Of a stretch of DNA of 64,000 nucleotides, positions 7,970 to 17,770 are shown piece by piece. The DNA comes from Candidatus Manganitrophaceae bacterium (lineage in GTDB: Bacteria; Nitrospirota; Nitrospiria; SBBL01; Manganitrophaceae). The stretch lies in assembly GCA_016200325.1 (NCBI GenBank), contig JACQEZ010000016.1, forward strand, positions 186,001 through 250,000, in the 5' to 3' direction. The notes under the pieces were generated by a model. It saw nothing but the letters and a program-made list of their open reading frames with translations. It was not told the origin of the DNA and searched no databases. The first letter of the stretch is position 1; every line of letters begins with the position of its first letter. The translations under genes were made by a program, and so were the position numbers.

Positions 7970-9064
7970 TTAGAGGGCCTTCCCGTCTCCCGACTGGGTT
8001 GTCGAATCTTTTTTGAAGAAGACATCATCCCTCCTGAATAGAACGGTGTGTGTGACTTTCAGTTTTAAATCGACCTTCGTTTGGTCGGGATAAACCGCCA
8101 GAGAATGCTGGCTGCTGTGAAGCGTCTGTCCCGAGGGAAGGGCAACCGTATAAAGATTTTCCGATCCTTTAAATTGTCGGCCCAAAACCGTCGCGATTCC
8201 GTCCACGCTCGAAACCAGATCGACGTCATCCGGCCGGATCATCACCATCACCTCCGCACCGTCCGGGAAAGTAGACGGATTCGGAAAGGTGCCAATCGCA
8301 GTGAAAACCTTCGCCTCTCGAATGATTCCGGGGATAAAATCGGCCTGTCCGACGAAGTCGGCGATAAAAGGGGTGGACGGGATGTGATAGACCATCTCCG
8401 GCGTATCGCACTGCTCCAGATGTCCCATGTTGAGCACCGCCACCTTCTGCGCCATCGCAAAAGCCTCTTCATGATCGTGCGTCACCAGAATCGCGGTGCT
8501 CTCCGTGCGGCGCAAAATGGCGGCCACTTCCATCCGCATCTGCGCCCTCATGTCGGGATCGAGATTGCTAAAGGGCTCGTCCAGCATCAGAACGATCGGA
8601 TTGGGGGCGAGCGCCCGGGCCAGGGCGACCCGCTGCTGCTGCCCGCCGGAGAGCTCATGCGGATACCGATGGCCCAATGCGCCGAGGCCAACCTGCTCGA
8701 CCACCTCCTGAACCCTTTTCTTTCGAAGCTCTCGGCTCAGCTCGCCGAGACCGAACGCCACATTTCCCTCCACTGTAAGATGAGGAAAGAGCGCATAATC
8801 CTGAAAGACCATGCCGACCCCCCGCCGTTCGGGCGGAAGCACCTCGCTCGGGCGGCTCACCTCCCGTCCGCTCAAGAGAATTTTCCCTTGATCGGGAACT
8901 TCAAAACCGGCGATGAGGCGAAGCAGCGTTGTCTTTCCGCTTCCGCTCGGCCCCAACAGCGCCAAGACTTCCCCTTTCGCCACATTGAGGGAGATGTCAT
9001 ACACGGCCGGCATCTTCCCTCCCGGATAGGTCTTGGTCAGCTGGACCAATTCAATCACTGTCAT
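7970..9064 (-). CDS. fbpC: Fe(3+)/metal ABC transporter, ATP-binding protein
   Basis: 364 residues from ATG 9064; an upstream frame extension reads into fbpB and is not used. Walker A GPSGSGKTT, signature LSGGQQQRVALARAL and Walker B LMLDEPFSNLD are all present. The C-terminal third is the beta-rich regulatory domain typical of FbpC/PotA/MalK-type ATPases. It powers the permease encoded just upstream. The Fur-regulated context and the FbpA ligands favour ferric iron as substrate. Other metals remain possible. Confidence 0.88.
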   Translation of the reverse strand: MTVIELVQLTKTYPGGKMPAVYDISLNVAKGEVLALLGPSGSGKTTLLRLIAGFEVPDQGKILLSGREVSRPSEVLPPERRGVGMVFQDYALFPHLTVEGNVAFGLGELSRELRKKRVQEVVEQVGLGALGHRYPHELSGGQQQRVALARALAPNPIVLMLDEPFSNLDPDMRAQMRMEVAAILRRTESTAILVTHDHEEAFAMAQKVAVLNMGHLEQCDTPEMVYHIPSTPFIADFVGQADFIPGIIREAKVFTAIGTFPNPSTFPDGAEVMVMIRPDDVDLVSSVDGIATVLGRQFKGSENLYTVALPSGQTLHSSQHSLAVYPDQTKVDLKLKVTHTVLFRRDDVFFKKDSTTQSGDGKAL

Positions 9065-9120
9065 GGAACCAGGAATCCTTTCCGCCGCATCGCCCTTCGA
9101 GTCAATCAGGAACCCTCCCC

Positions 9121-10797
9121 TTATTTTATTTCTCTGCTGGAATACCGGGTCAGCAACAAAATCGGAATAAAGCCGGTTAAAACCAGCACCATCGCCGGCA
9201 GCGCGGCGCGCTCCCATTCCCCTTCGGAGGTCATCTCGAAAATCCGGACCGACAGGGTGTCCCAGCCGAAAGGACGGGTCATTAAGGTGATCGGCATCTC
9301 CTTCATAACATCGACAAAAACCAATAATGCGGCCGTGATTAATCCGCCGCGAAGGATTGGAAAGTAAACTTTGCGCAGAAGTGAGAAACCGCTCAAGCCC
9401 AAACTCCTCGCCGTCTCATCGAGGCTCGGCGTGATTCGATTCATGGCGCTGTCGATTGCGCCGTGCGCCACCGCCATGAATCGAATCAGATAGGCCAGGA
9501 GCATGGCGAGCAAGCTGCCGCTGAGGACGAAGCCGATGTCGATGCCGAAGAGGACTTTGACCCAGGAGAGGATCTGCTTGTCGATCCAGATCAGAGGAAT
9601 AAAAATACCGACAGCCAATACCGATCCGGGAAGGGCATAGCCGAGGGTTGCGAGGCGCACGGTCATCCGTGTGAAGAGATCATTTCGCAAACGATTTGTA
9701 GAGACCAGGACCAGCGCACAGGCGGTGGTGAGGAGCGCCGCCGCTCCACCCAGAAAAAGGGAGTGGCCGAGGAAGGTAATATACTGAAGATCGACATCCT
9801 CTGCGATCACCCCGGCCGCCCAGACCGTCAGCTGACCGACCGGAACGATGAAAGCGATCAGAAAAACGCCGAACACATAGGCGAACGCAATCCAACCCCC
9901 GATCCCGCGGAATCGGAATCGATCGGCGACATTGCTTCTGCCGGTCTGAGAAAAGCGCTGATGAAACCGCAACTGCTGCTCCACCAGCAAGACGACAAAA
10001 ACGATCATGACGAGTAGCGAGGCGAGTTGGGCCGCGGCCGAGAGGGAAAAGAGCCCAAACCAGGCCTTATAAATCGCGGTGGTGAAGGTGTCGTAATTAA
10101 AAATCGAGACCGTTCCAAAATCGGCCAAGGTCTCCATGAGGACCAATGCCAACCCCCCCGCGATCCAGGGGCGCGCCATCGGCAGCGCCACCCGAAAAAA
10201 ACCGCGGAGGCGGCCCTGTCCCAACGACTGCGCCACCTCGATCCCGCGCCGCCCTTGGGTGAGAAAGGCATTTCGCACCAACATATAAAGATAAGGATAG
10301 AGGGTCAGCGTCATCACGGCGATGACCCCGCCGGTCGATCGGATCCTCGGGAACCAGAGCTTCTCCACCCCGAGCCAAGCTCTCAGCGCGGTCTGAATCG
10401 GACCGGTGAAATCAAACAGCCCAATGCTGACAAAGGCAACCACATAGGGGGGGAGGGCAAGCGGGAGCATCAAAGCCCAATCAAGCCATTTCCTCCCGGG
10501 AAAATCACACGCGGCGGTCAACCAGGCCAAACTGACCCCCAGCAGCGTGGTGCCGACGGCCACGCCGGCTGTCAACCAGAGGGTGTTCGCAATCAACGTG
10601 AAGAGACTGGTCTGAACAAAATGCCGCCAAACGTCATTGGTATGAGAAAAGATTGAAAAGAGCACCACCCCGAGCGGGGTTAAGACCAGTGCGGCGAGAG
10701 AGAGCGAGGCAAGCAGCCAGCGGTCGAGAAAAGAGCGTCGAACAAATGTAACGCCTCGCTCGAACGGCCCTCTTAATACATACGGCTTCATCGCCAC
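9121..10797 (-). CDS. fbpB: Fe(3+)/metal ABC transporter, fused permease
   Basis: 558 residues with about twelve hydrophobic helices arranged as two homologous halves, the FbpB/ThiP-type double permease. Each half carries an EAA-type coupling loop: QSLGQGRLRGFFRVALPMARPW in part near residue 190 and ARSLGLSGFSLLRKVYFPIL in part near residue 465. GTG 10797 has GAGG eight bases upstream; the ATG two codons later is an alternative. It follows fbpA by 19 bp and precedes fbpC by 56 bp. Confidence 0.88.
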   Translation of the reverse strand: MAMKPYVLRGPFERGVTFVRRSFLDRWLLASLSLAALVLTPLGVVLFSIFSHTNDVWRHFVQTSLFTLIANTLWLTAGVAVGTTLLGVSLAWLTAACDFPGRKWLDWALMLPLALPPYVVAFVSIGLFDFTGPIQTALRAWLGVEKLWFPRIRSTGGVIAVMTLTLYPYLYMLVRNAFLTQGRRGIEVAQSLGQGRLRGFFRVALPMARPWIAGGLALVLMETLADFGTVSIFNYDTFTTAIYKAWFGLFSLSAAAQLASLLVMIVFVVLLVEQQLRFHQRFSQTGRSNVADRFRFRGIGGWIAFAYVFGVFLIAFIVPVGQLTVWAAGVIAEDVDLQYITFLGHSLFLGGAAALLTTACALVLVSTNRLRNDLFTRMTVRLATLGYALPGSVLAVGIFIPLIWIDKQILSWVKVLFGIDIGFVLSGSLLAMLLAYLIRFMAVAHGAIDSAMNRITPSLDETARSLGLSGFSLLRKVYFPILRGGLITAALLVFVDVMKEMPITLMTRPFGWDTLSVRIFEMTSEGEWERAALPAMVLVLTGFIPILLLTRYSSREIK

Positions 10798-10816
10798 GGC
10801 AAGTTCCTCATGACCC

Positions 10817-11869
10817 TTATTTGTATCCCGCGCGGTCCATCAGCTTTACCGCCTCCCCTTGCAGCTCCCCCGCTTTGGAGACATTGATGAGGTTTTGCTT
10901 AAAAGATCCCCAGGCGGCCACCCGTGGATCGGGCGCGACCTTCGGATTGGCCGGATACTCCATATTCTGATCGGCGAAAAGGTTCTGCGCCTTTTCGGAG
11001 GAGAGCCACTCCAGCAGCTTGATCGCCGCCGCCGCGTGCTTGGCATATTGAGTGACGCCGGCGCCGGAGACATTCACATGAACCCCGCTGTTGCTCTGAT
11101 TGGGCCAGAAGAGGGCGATCGGGAGCTCGGGTTTTTTCGCCATCAGCCGGCCAAAATAGTAGGTGTTCACAATGCCGACATCGCATTGCCCGGCGGCGAC
11201 CGACAGCATCACCGGTGTGTCATCCGCAAAGACATCGGTGGCAAGGTTGTTCACCCACGATTTGACAATCCCTTCCGTCTTGGCCACGCCATAGTCATAG
11301 ATCATCATGGCAACCAGAGATTGGTTATAGACCTTCTTCGAGGTTCGGAGGCAGAGGCGGCCTTTCCACTTCGGATCTCCGAGCGCTTCGTAGGTGGTTA
11401 GATCGGACGGTTTCACCTTTTTGGTATTGTAGACGATTGTCCGCGCACGGACGGACAGACCAAACCAGCGGTTTTCCGGATCGCGCAGGTGCGCGGGAAT
11501 GTTCCCTTGAAGGACCTTCGAATCGACCGGCTTGAGGAGTCCTTCCTTCGCGGCCCGCCACAGATTGCCGGCATCGACCGTAATGAACATGTCGGCCGGC
11601 GTCTGCTCCCCTTCCGCCTTGAGGCGCTCCATCAGCGGCCCCTCCTTATCGGTCAGGGAGGTCACATGGACGCCGGTCTCCTGGGTATAGGCATCGAAGA
11701 GCGGCTTGATCAGCTGCTCGTTTCGAGCCGAATAGACAACGACCTCCTCTGCACCGGCTGACACGGCAAAACCGGTCCCGAGCATCAGGAGGAAGAGGCC
11801 GAGGAGCCCTCGAGAAAAAAGAGCGTTGATTCGAATCGATTGATTTTTGCTACAAGCTAAGAGGTCCAT
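10817..11869 (-). CDS. fbpA: Fe(3+)/metal ABC transporter, periplasmic binding protein
   Basis: 350 residues with an N-terminal hydrophobic signal (about residues 20-41, cleavage near SAGAEE). The mature protein starts [20 protein letters not shown], typical of the FbpA/ferric-binding cluster. It contains the adjacent tyrosines NTYYFG near residue 245 that bind Fe(III) in FbpA proteins. AAGGAG lies five bases before the ATG. It is the first gene of the fbpABC operon and is transcribed from a Fur-box promoter about 180 bp upstream. Confidence 0.9.
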   Translation of the reverse strand: MDLLACSKNQSIRINALFSRGLLGLFLLMLGTGFAVSAGAEEVVVYSARNEQLIKPLFDAYTQETGVHVTSLTDKEGPLMERLKAEGEQTPADMFITVDAGNLWRAAKEGLLKPVDSKVLQGNIPAHLRDPENRWFGLSVRARTIVYNTKKVKPSDLTTYEALGDPKWKGRLCLRTSKKVYNQSLVAMMIYDYGVAKTEGIVKSWVNNLATDVFADDTPVMLSVAAGQCDVGIVNTYYFGRLMAKKPELPIALFWPNQSNSGVHVNVSGAGVTQYAKHAAAAIKLLEWLSSEKAQNLFADQNMEYPANPKVAPDPRVAAWGSFKQNLINVSKAGELQGEAVKLMDRAGYK

Positions 11870-12020
11870 CGAACTCCTTGTCTAAGCCAATAATGCCTGA
11901 TTCAGGCCGGATTGATTGTGGCAGGCTCAATTCATTCAGCACCGAGGGGTGGTCCGGAAGGCATAAATCCCTTAAATGTAGGGGGGAGAAAAACAGAATG
12001 TGAATGAGGCGATCCCTAAA

Positions 12021-12035
12021 TGAGAATGATTATCA
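12021..12035. promoter_or_regulatory. Fur box upstream of fbpA
   Basis: TGAGAATGATTATCA is a 7-1-7 inverted repeat with one mismatch and matches the core of the Fur consensus. It lies at the expected transcription start, 12 bp downstream of the fbpA -10. The same spatial arrangement is found at fur. Confidence 0.88.
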
Positions 12036-12047
12036 AATTCAATCTCC

Positions 12048-12076
12048 ATTCTAAGAGGCCCCACTCGGCTTGTCAA
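12048..12076 (-). promoter_or_regulatory. sigma70 promoter of fbpABC
   Basis: Minus-strand TTGACA (12071-12076), 17 bp spacer, TAGAAT (12048-12053), with an A/T-tract upstream. Transcription starting near 12041 gives a leader of about 170 nt before fbpA; I see no gene in that leader. Confidence 0.85.
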
Positions 12077-12109
12077 GTATTTTTTGAAGGGAAGAAGACG
12101 GAAAAATCT

Positions 12110-13153
12110 CTATTTGCGAAGGAACAAATCGAGGAGGAAGATCCCGAACCAGCCGACCAGAAGGATGAACCACCCTCCGATCAAGATAAATTCGAGCGTC
12201 GTTGAAAAAGAGACCGAGAACTGCTCGGCGGCCATGGTGTAGACATCCTCCAAGACATCGAGCTTCTGGGAGATGCCTCGGCTCCAATTATCAAGGTGAA
12301 ACTTTTTTGAGATCTGGCTGTAGACCCGTGCCGAGTACCAATCGCCGATCAACTTGATATTGTGATCGATCGCGTCCGATTCCAGAATCGATTGGGTTCG
12401 GATCTGGATGATTTCTTTGAGGCTGGCGCGAATCTCCTTCGAGCGGAAGAGGGTCCGCTGCGTCTGCTTCAGCAGGACGATGGTCTGTTTCAGACGGTCA
12501 TCCAACTGATCGTCGAGGATACGCGACTTTAAGAGTTGGACATTGGCAATCTCGAACAGCTCGATGTTGCTCTCGAAATCACCGTTCGGGTCGAACATGA
12601 AGGCGCCGTCCCAATCGACCAGGGTTAAATCATCTTTGGCATACTTGAGCCCCCCTTGCAGCGTGTTCTGAATCTCCGCCTCGTCGAGCTGAATCCGCTC
12701 ATTTTTTAAGATGTGCGCAATCCGCTCGCCGTGGAGCGTCAGGTAGAGCTCGGGATCGCCTTGGTAACTCGAGACGCAATAAATATTGTACTCCTCATCG
12801 AAATGGGGGAGACACTCATATCGCACCAGGTATTTCCGGCACTCCTGCAGGATCTCTTTTTTCAGGGGGGAGAGGTGTTCCGAGAGAAGATTCTCGAGCT
12901 GAACGGTCGCCTCGACGATCACGATGTCGGGAAGATAGGCCTTCACCAGGAAGGTCACGTCGCGTCCGAGGAAGTTCGACTTCTCCAGCTTGATTATTTT
13001 TTGCTTCGGAATGACATCGGGATAAGCGGGGGAATGTTTTAATGTTTTGCTCTCGAAGACCGAGGTGCTCTCCAGGTTGAGATCGGTTTGGCCGACCACA
13101 AAGACCACCAATTTCCCTTGGAGCGACGCATCTTTTTCCATGCCAAATTCCAT
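12110..13153 (-). CDS. RMD1/YagE (DUF155)-like membrane protein
   Basis: 347 residues from ATG 13153; ATG 13141 is the alternative. The C-terminal region has a helical stretch [16 protein letters not shown] followed by one or two hydrophobic segments (about residues 312-345). This is the arrangement of the RMD1/sif2/DUF155 family, known in eukaryotes for mitochondrial membrane proteins and widespread but uncharacterised in bacteria. The N-terminal 200 residues are a mixed alpha/beta domain, probably cytoplasmic. It is divergent from leuS. No Shine-Dalgarno site precedes ATG 13153, and the promoter reading suggests a leaderless message. Family assignment is by pattern only. Confidence 0.55.
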   Translation of the reverse strand: MEFGMEKDASLQGKLVVFVVGQTDLNLESTSVFESKTLKHSPAYPDVIPKQKIIKLEKSNFLGRDVTFLVKAYLPDIVIVEATVQLENLLSEHLSPLKKEILQECRKYLVRYECLPHFDEEYNIYCVSSYQGDPELYLTLHGERIAHILKNERIQLDEAEIQNTLQGGLKYAKDDLTLVDWDGAFMFDPNGDFESNIELFEIANVQLLKSRILDDQLDDRLKQTIVLLKQTQRTLFRSKEIRASLKEIIQIRTQSILESDAIDHNIKLIGDWYSARVYSQISKKFHLDNWSRGISQKLDVLEDVYTMAAEQFSVSFSTTLEFILIGGWFILLVGWFGIFLLDLFLRK

Positions 13154-13160
13154 AGTAAAA

Positions 13161-13189
13161 AGAATATACCTCAGGGACAATCTAGTCAA
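13161..13189 (-). promoter_or_regulatory. putative promoter of the RMD1-like gene
   Basis: TTGACT (13184-13189 on the minus strand), 17 bp, TATTCT (13161-13166). The ATG at 13153 starts seven bases after the -10, so transcription and translation may begin at the same base. Confidence 0.5.
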
Positions 13190-13255
13190 CGGTGCTTGCT
13201 AAAATTGGAGGCGTATGTTAATTTTGTCGGACATTACAACATCTTGAGCAAGGTG

Positions 13256-15760
13256 ATGGAAAAGGTTTATCAACACAAAGAGTTAGAGGCGCGATGGCAG
13301 ACCTATTGGCGCGAGCGGCAGACCTTTCGGGTTGTCGAAGAGAGCAGCCGTCCGAAATTCTACTGCCTGGAGATGTTCCCGTATCCCTCGGGCCGGATTC
13401 ATATGGGACATGTCCGGGTCTATGCGATCGGCGATGTGATTGCCCGTTTTAAGCGGATGCGCGGTTATAACGTTCTCCATCCGATGGGGTGGGACGCCTT
13501 CGGCCTCCCGGCGGAAAACGCCGCCATTCAGAAAAAGGTCCACCCCGCCGATTGGACCGCCCAGAATATCGCTTACATGCGAAGTCAGCTCCAGAAAATG
13601 GGGCTCTCCTATGATTGGGATCGCGAAGTCACCACCTGTCAGCCTGACTATTACCGCTGGAATCAGTGGTTCTTCATCAAAATGTTCGAGCGCGGATTGG
13701 CCTACCGAAAAATGGCCTCGGTGAATTGGTGTCCTTCTTGCGCCACCGTCCTCGCGAATGAACAGGTCATCGAAGGGCATTGCTGGCGCTGCGATACGGA
13801 GGTGATTCAAAAAAACCTGGAGCAATGGTTCTTCCGGATTACCGCCTATGCCGAAGAGCTTCTCGCCGAGTCCGAGCATCTCACCGGATGGCCGGAACGT
13901 GTTCTGGTGATGCAGAAGAACTGGATCGGAAAGAGTCGCGGCGTCGAGGTCGTTTTTCCTCTCTCAGATCGGCCGGAACGGCTGACCATCTTTACGACCC
14001 GTCCCGACACCCTCTTTGGGGTTACCTTCATGAGCATTGCGCCGGAGCACCCGCTCCTTCCCGCGCTCATCGCCGGCCGGCCGGAAGAGGCTGCGGTCCA
14101 AGCCTTCGTGGAGAGGATAAAAGGACAGGACAAGACCGTCCGGACCGCGCTCACCCAGGAGAAAGAAGGGGTCTTCACCGGCACCTATGCCGTTCACCCG
14201 ATCTCAGGTGATCGGGTTCCGATCTGGGTCGCCAATTTCGTCTTAATGGAATACGGCACCGGTATCATCATGGCGGTCCCGGCGCACGATCAGCGCGATT
14301 TTGAGTTCGCCCAAAAGTATCAGCTGCCGATTCGCATCGTCATTCAAAACCCGTCGGGAAGCTTGTCGCTGCCGCTGACCGCCGCTTATACCGAGGAGGC
14401 CGGCACCCTGGTCGACTCCGGCCCGTTCACCGGCCTCCCCCCCACCGCCGCCCAAGAAGCGATTGCACGGTTTGTCGAGCAGAAAGGGATCGGGAAAGAA
14501 AAGGTCCATTACCGTCTTCGCGACTGGGGGATCTCGCGGCAGCGCTATTGGGGAACGCCGATTCCGATTCTCTACTGCGAGCGCTGCGGCGTGGTCCCAG
14601 TTCCAGAATCCGATCTCCCGGTGATGCTGCCGAAGGATGTTCCGTTTACCGGAAAAGGGGGATCGCCGCTGCTGGAAAGCCCTTCTTTTCTCAATGCAGT
14701 CTGCCCGAAATGCGGCGGAACGGCCCGCCGGGAGACCGACACGATGGACACCTTCGTCGACTCCTCGTGGTACTTTCTCCGCTATACCTCGCCCCATGAG
14801 ACATCGGCCCCGCTTCGCTCGGATCAGGCGGAGCGCTGGATGCCGGTCGATCAATACATCGGCGGGATCGAGCATGCCGTCCTCCATCTCCTCTATTCTC
14901 GCTTCTTCACCAAGATCGTCCGCGACCTCGGCTTGATCAAAATCGGCGAGCCGTTCGCCAATCTTCTCACGCAGGGGATGGTGATCAAAGATGGCGCGAA
15001 GATGTCGAAATCGAAGGGGAACATTGTCGATCCCGATCGCCTGATCGAAACCTATGGGGCCGACACCGCCCGCCTCTTCTCCCTGTTTGCAGCCCCGCCC
15101 GAGAAAGATTTGGAATGGAGCGACGAAGGGGTGCAGGGGGCTTCCCGTTTTCTGCAGCGGGTTTGGCGGTTGGTCCAAGAGTTTGCCGAATCACACCGGT
15201 CGGCGGGGAACGCCCCCGGGACGACCGACTTCTCCCATGCCTCGCCCCGGGTCAAACAGATCCGGCGGATGACCCATCGGACGATCCAGAAGGTCACCGA
15301 CGATATTGAAAAGGGATTCCAATTCAACACCGCCGTCGCGGCGTTGATGGAGTTCTACAACGCCCTCTCGCGTGATTCATCGGCCGGTCCGCCTACGGAC
15401 GAGGAGAAGCGCGCCCATCGGGCGGCCTTCGCAGAAGCGCTCGATCAATTGGTTCTACTCCTCTCCCCCTTTGCGCCGCACAGTGCGGAATCGCTCTGGG
15501 AAGCGCTCGGCCATTCTCCGTCCATTTTAGAGAAGCCGTGGCCCTCGTATGATCCCGCTTGGACGGAGGAGGAAACGACGGAGGTCGTCGTTCAAATCAA
15601 CGGCAAGGTCCGCAACCGCTTTTTTGCGCCGTCCGGCACCGCCGACGAAGCGCTGAAAACACAGGCGCTCTCCGATCCGAAGACGCAAGCCTGGATCCAA
15701 GAACATCCGATCCGAAAAATCATCGTGGTCAAGGGAAAATTGGTGAACATCGTCTTATGA
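13256..15760 (+). CDS. leuS: leucyl-tRNA synthetase
   Basis: 834 residues from ATG 13256 (AAGG just upstream; the in-frame extension to 13088 crosses the divergent gene and is rejected). Class I signatures: HMGH within [12 protein letters not shown] near residue 48, and KMSKS near residue 583. The CP1 editing domain occupies about residues 220-420 (TTRPDTLFG, threonine-rich site), with an anticodon-binding and C-terminal domain after the KMSKS. Charges tRNA-Leu. Its stop overlaps the lptE start (ATGA), placing it first in leuS-lptE-holA. Confidence 0.97.
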   Translation: MEKVYQHKELEARWQTYWRERQTFRVVEESSRPKFYCLEMFPYPSGRIHMGHVRVYAIGDVIARFKRMRGYNVLHPMGWDAFGLPAENAAIQKKVHPADWTAQNIAYMRSQLQKMGLSYDWDREVTTCQPDYYRWNQWFFIKMFERGLAYRKMASVNWCPSCATVLANEQVIEGHCWRCDTEVIQKNLEQWFFRITAYAEELLAESEHLTGWPERVLVMQKNWIGKSRGVEVVFPLSDRPERLTIFTTRPDTLFGVTFMSIAPEHPLLPALIAGRPEEAAVQAFVERIKGQDKTVRTALTQEKEGVFTGTYAVHPISGDRVPIWVANFVLMEYGTGIIMAVPAHDQRDFEFAQKYQLPIRIVIQNPSGSLSLPLTAAYTEEAGTLVDSGPFTGLPPTAAQEAIARFVEQKGIGKEKVHYRLRDWGISRQRYWGTPIPILYCERCGVVPVPESDLPVMLPKDVPFTGKGGSPLLESPSFLNAVCPKCGGTARRETDTMDTFVDSSWYFLRYTSPHETSAPLRSDQAERWMPVDQYIGGIEHAVLHLLYSRFFTKIVRDLGLIKIGEPFANLLTQGMVIKDGAKMSKSKGNIVDPDRLIETYGADTARLFSLFAAPPEKDLEWSDEGVQGASRFLQRVWRLVQEFAESHRSAGNAPGTTDFSHASPRVKQIRRMTHRTIQKVTDDIEKGFQFNTAVAALMEFYNALSRDSSAGPPTDEEKRAHRAAFAEALDQLVLLLSPFAPHSAESLWEALGHSPSILEKPWPSYDPAWTEEETTEVVVQINGKVRNRFFAPSGTADEALKTQALSDPKTQAWIQEHPIRKIIVVKGKLVNIVL

Positions 15761-16293
15761 GAGGGGCGATTCTTCTTCTGATCATCGGCCTCTTTGGATG
15801 CGGATATTCCGCCGCAAACCATCCAACGGTCGACCCGGGCCGCGAGATCTCCATTCCTATTTTTGAAAATGGAACCTTCGAGCCGCTGTTGGAGCAACGG
15901 GTGACGGAGAGCTTTAAAGAGACCTTCCTGAGACGAGGCTGGAAGGTGACCGGGAAGCGGGATCAGCCGGTGATGCGCTTGAGTGGACGGGTTTTTGTCT
16001 TTGAGCGAATCCCGATTTCATTGGCCCTCAACGCCCAGGCGCAGGAATACCGTATTCGAATCGGCTTCGAATATACCCTCCTCCTCCCCAACAGCGATCC
16101 ACCCAAACAGAAAGAAATTGCAGAGGCGACCGCCGAGTACATCGCGCGGCCCGATCCACTGACCGACCGGGCCGCGGAGGATCGCGCGATTCGAGAAGCG
16201 GCAAAACGCTTGGCCGAACGGGTCGCCGATCGGCTCATTGTGAAAGCGCCTCCTCCAATCCCTTCCACCCCAGAAAAACCGGCAGGCGGATGA
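15757..16293 (+). CDS. lptE: LptE-family LPS-assembly lipoprotein
   Basis: 178 residues. The start ATG overlaps the leuS stop. A lipoprotein signal with lipobox LFGC precedes YSAANHP and a domain beginning [21 protein letters not shown], the characteristic opening of LptE/RlpB proteins. LptE plugs the LptD barrel in the outer membrane and helps insert lipopolysaccharide. Its location between leuS and holA is the standard gene order in many Gram-negative bacteria. Consistent with LPS made via lpxC at 20.2 kb. Confidence 0.85.
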   Translation: MRGAILLLIIGLFGCGYSAANHPTVDPGREISIPIFENGTFEPLLEQRVTESFKETFLRRGWKVTGKRDQPVMRLSGRVFVFERIPISLALNAQAQEYRIRIGFEYTLLLPNSDPPKQKEIAEATAEYIARPDPLTDRAAEDRAIREAAKRLAERVADRLIVKAPPPIPSTPEKPAGG

Positions 16294-17327
16294 CCTATCT
16301 CGAGGCGTTAAAACATCTGGAGCAAGGGCGCTTCTCCCCCCTCTACTTTCTCATCGGCGAGGAGCCTTTTTTTACCCAGCAGATCCTGAACCGATTCCGC
16401 GAGAAGGCGCTCGACGAGACCGCCCGGGATTTCAATTACGATCAATTTCAAGGGGAGGAAGTCAATCCGGAAGAGGTCGTCATGGCGGCGAAAACCTTTC
16501 CGGTGATGAGTCCTCGCCGGTTCATCCTGATCCGGAATGCCGATTTGATTAAGGACGATCGGGAGACCCTCCTCGATTATATTGAGCAGCCCTGCGAGAC
16601 GACCCTGTTGCTCTTCGTTGCGGCGAAGCCCGACCTACGAAAAAAACTTTTCGCCACCCTGAAAAAAAAGGCGACCGTTATTCAGTGCACCCCGCTCTCC
16701 GACTCGGCGGTGCCGGGCTGGATCGCGCAAGAGGCAAAAAAGAAGAGGATTCATCTCTCGGAAGAGGCGGTCTGGTACCTGAAAGAGCATTTGGGTAAAG
16801 ACCTTTTTTTGATCGACCGGGAACTCGATAAGCTTGCGCTTCATCTCTCGGACAACCAGGAAGTGTCGCTGGAGGCGGTTCAACAGCTCATCGCAGGAGG
16901 CCGAAGCCATTCGGTCTTCGAACTGCTCCGGGCGCTGGGAGAAAAAGACCAAAAGGGGGCCTTTTCTCTCCTCTCCGCCCTTTTGGGGGAGGGGGAGGCG
17001 CCGCTGATGATCCTGGCGATGTTAACCCGGCAGTGGCGTCTGATGGCGGTGGCGAAAGAGTCGGTCGATGCAGGAGCGTCGGAATCGGCGACGGCGAAGA
17101 AGGTCCCGATGCCGCCGAGCCTCTTTCCCCTCTTCCTAAAACAGGTCCGGCGTTGGAAGCGGAGCGAGATCCGAAGGGCATTCGATCTCTCCCTGGCGGC
17201 AGACACCCAATTAAAGGGTGGGAAACAGTCGGCCTCGCTCGTCCTTGAGATGTTGATTCTAGACCTCTGTCCCCCCACGCCCGCATTGCAACGGAAGGGC
17301 TACACCCTCCCCTTCTTAGATGCGTAA
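16290..17327 (+). CDS. holA: DNA polymerase III subunit delta
   Basis: 345 residues, ATG overlapping the lptE stop. Characteristic features: N-terminal YFLIGEEPFFTQQIL, the region FPVMSPRRFILIRNADLI, and PGWIAQEAKKKRIHLSEEAV. The C-terminal helical collar domain contains the SVFELLRALGEKD region. Delta opens the beta sliding clamp in the clamp loader. It is the last gene of the leuS-lptE-holA run. Confidence 0.93.
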   Translation: MTYLEALKHLEQGRFSPLYFLIGEEPFFTQQILNRFREKALDETARDFNYDQFQGEEVNPEEVVMAAKTFPVMSPRRFILIRNADLIKDDRETLLDYIEQPCETTLLLFVAAKPDLRKKLFATLKKKATVIQCTPLSDSAVPGWIAQEAKKKRIHLSEEAVWYLKEHLGKDLFLIDRELDKLALHLSDNQEVSLEAVQQLIAGGRSHSVFELLRALGEKDQKGAFSLLSALLGEGEAPLMILAMLTRQWRLMAVAKESVDAGASESATAKKVPMPPSLFPLFLKQVRRWKRSEIRRAFDLSLAADTQLKGGKQSASLVLEMLILDLCPPTPALQRKGYTLPFLDA

Positions 17328-17432
17328 TCGGATGCAACGCAGCCACAGATCACGGACGGATCGGTAGGGTGCGAGACCTCGTGATATGGAGGATCGGGTA
17401 AGGTCGTCTTCTACAGCAGATCAGATATAATG

Positions 17433-17717
17433 TTATGCGGAAGGAGCGCCTGCCGACAAAAACTTATTGACCCTTGCCGCAAGGCGAGAAATCTTTCGCG
17501 AGGCGCGCTTTGCAGGGATGACCCCTTTCGATGCGGCACCATCGATAGAGGATGCTGCTTCTTTAAGGGCCGCTTTGACGCGATCCGAATTCTTTTCGGA
17601 AAGGGCCGTCTGAACCTTTTTGATGGCCGTTCGGACGGAGGAGAGAACACCTCGGTTTCGCTGTTTTCTCTTCTGGGCCTGTCGCTCTCTCTTTAGTGCA
17701 GATGGATGGTTTGCCAC
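17433..17717 (-). CDS. rpsT: 30S ribosomal protein S20
   Basis: 94 residues, GTG start with AAGGAG about nine bases upstream. Strongly basic helical protein with the S20 pattern: N-terminal MANHPSALKRERQAQKRK, central RTAIKKVQ and C-terminal KRASRKISRLAARVNKF. Binds 16S rRNA early in small-subunit assembly. It diverges from murJ, with 53 bp between the two starts. Confidence 0.97.
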   Translation of the reverse strand: MANHPSALKRERQAQKRKQRNRGVLSSVRTAIKKVQTALSEKNSDRVKAALKEAASSIDGAASKGVIPAKRASRKISRLAARVNKFLSAGAPSA

Positions 17718-17770
17718 AATCAGATCTCCTTAAAATCATAAAGTAAACTTGGTTTTTAACATAGGCTGTG

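Noticed and set aside
8081-9367. 428-codon plus-strand frame across fbpC and the end of fbpB
   Set aside because: Antisense to genes with complete ABC transporter motifs; composition is arginine/histidine-rich as expected of a mirror frame.
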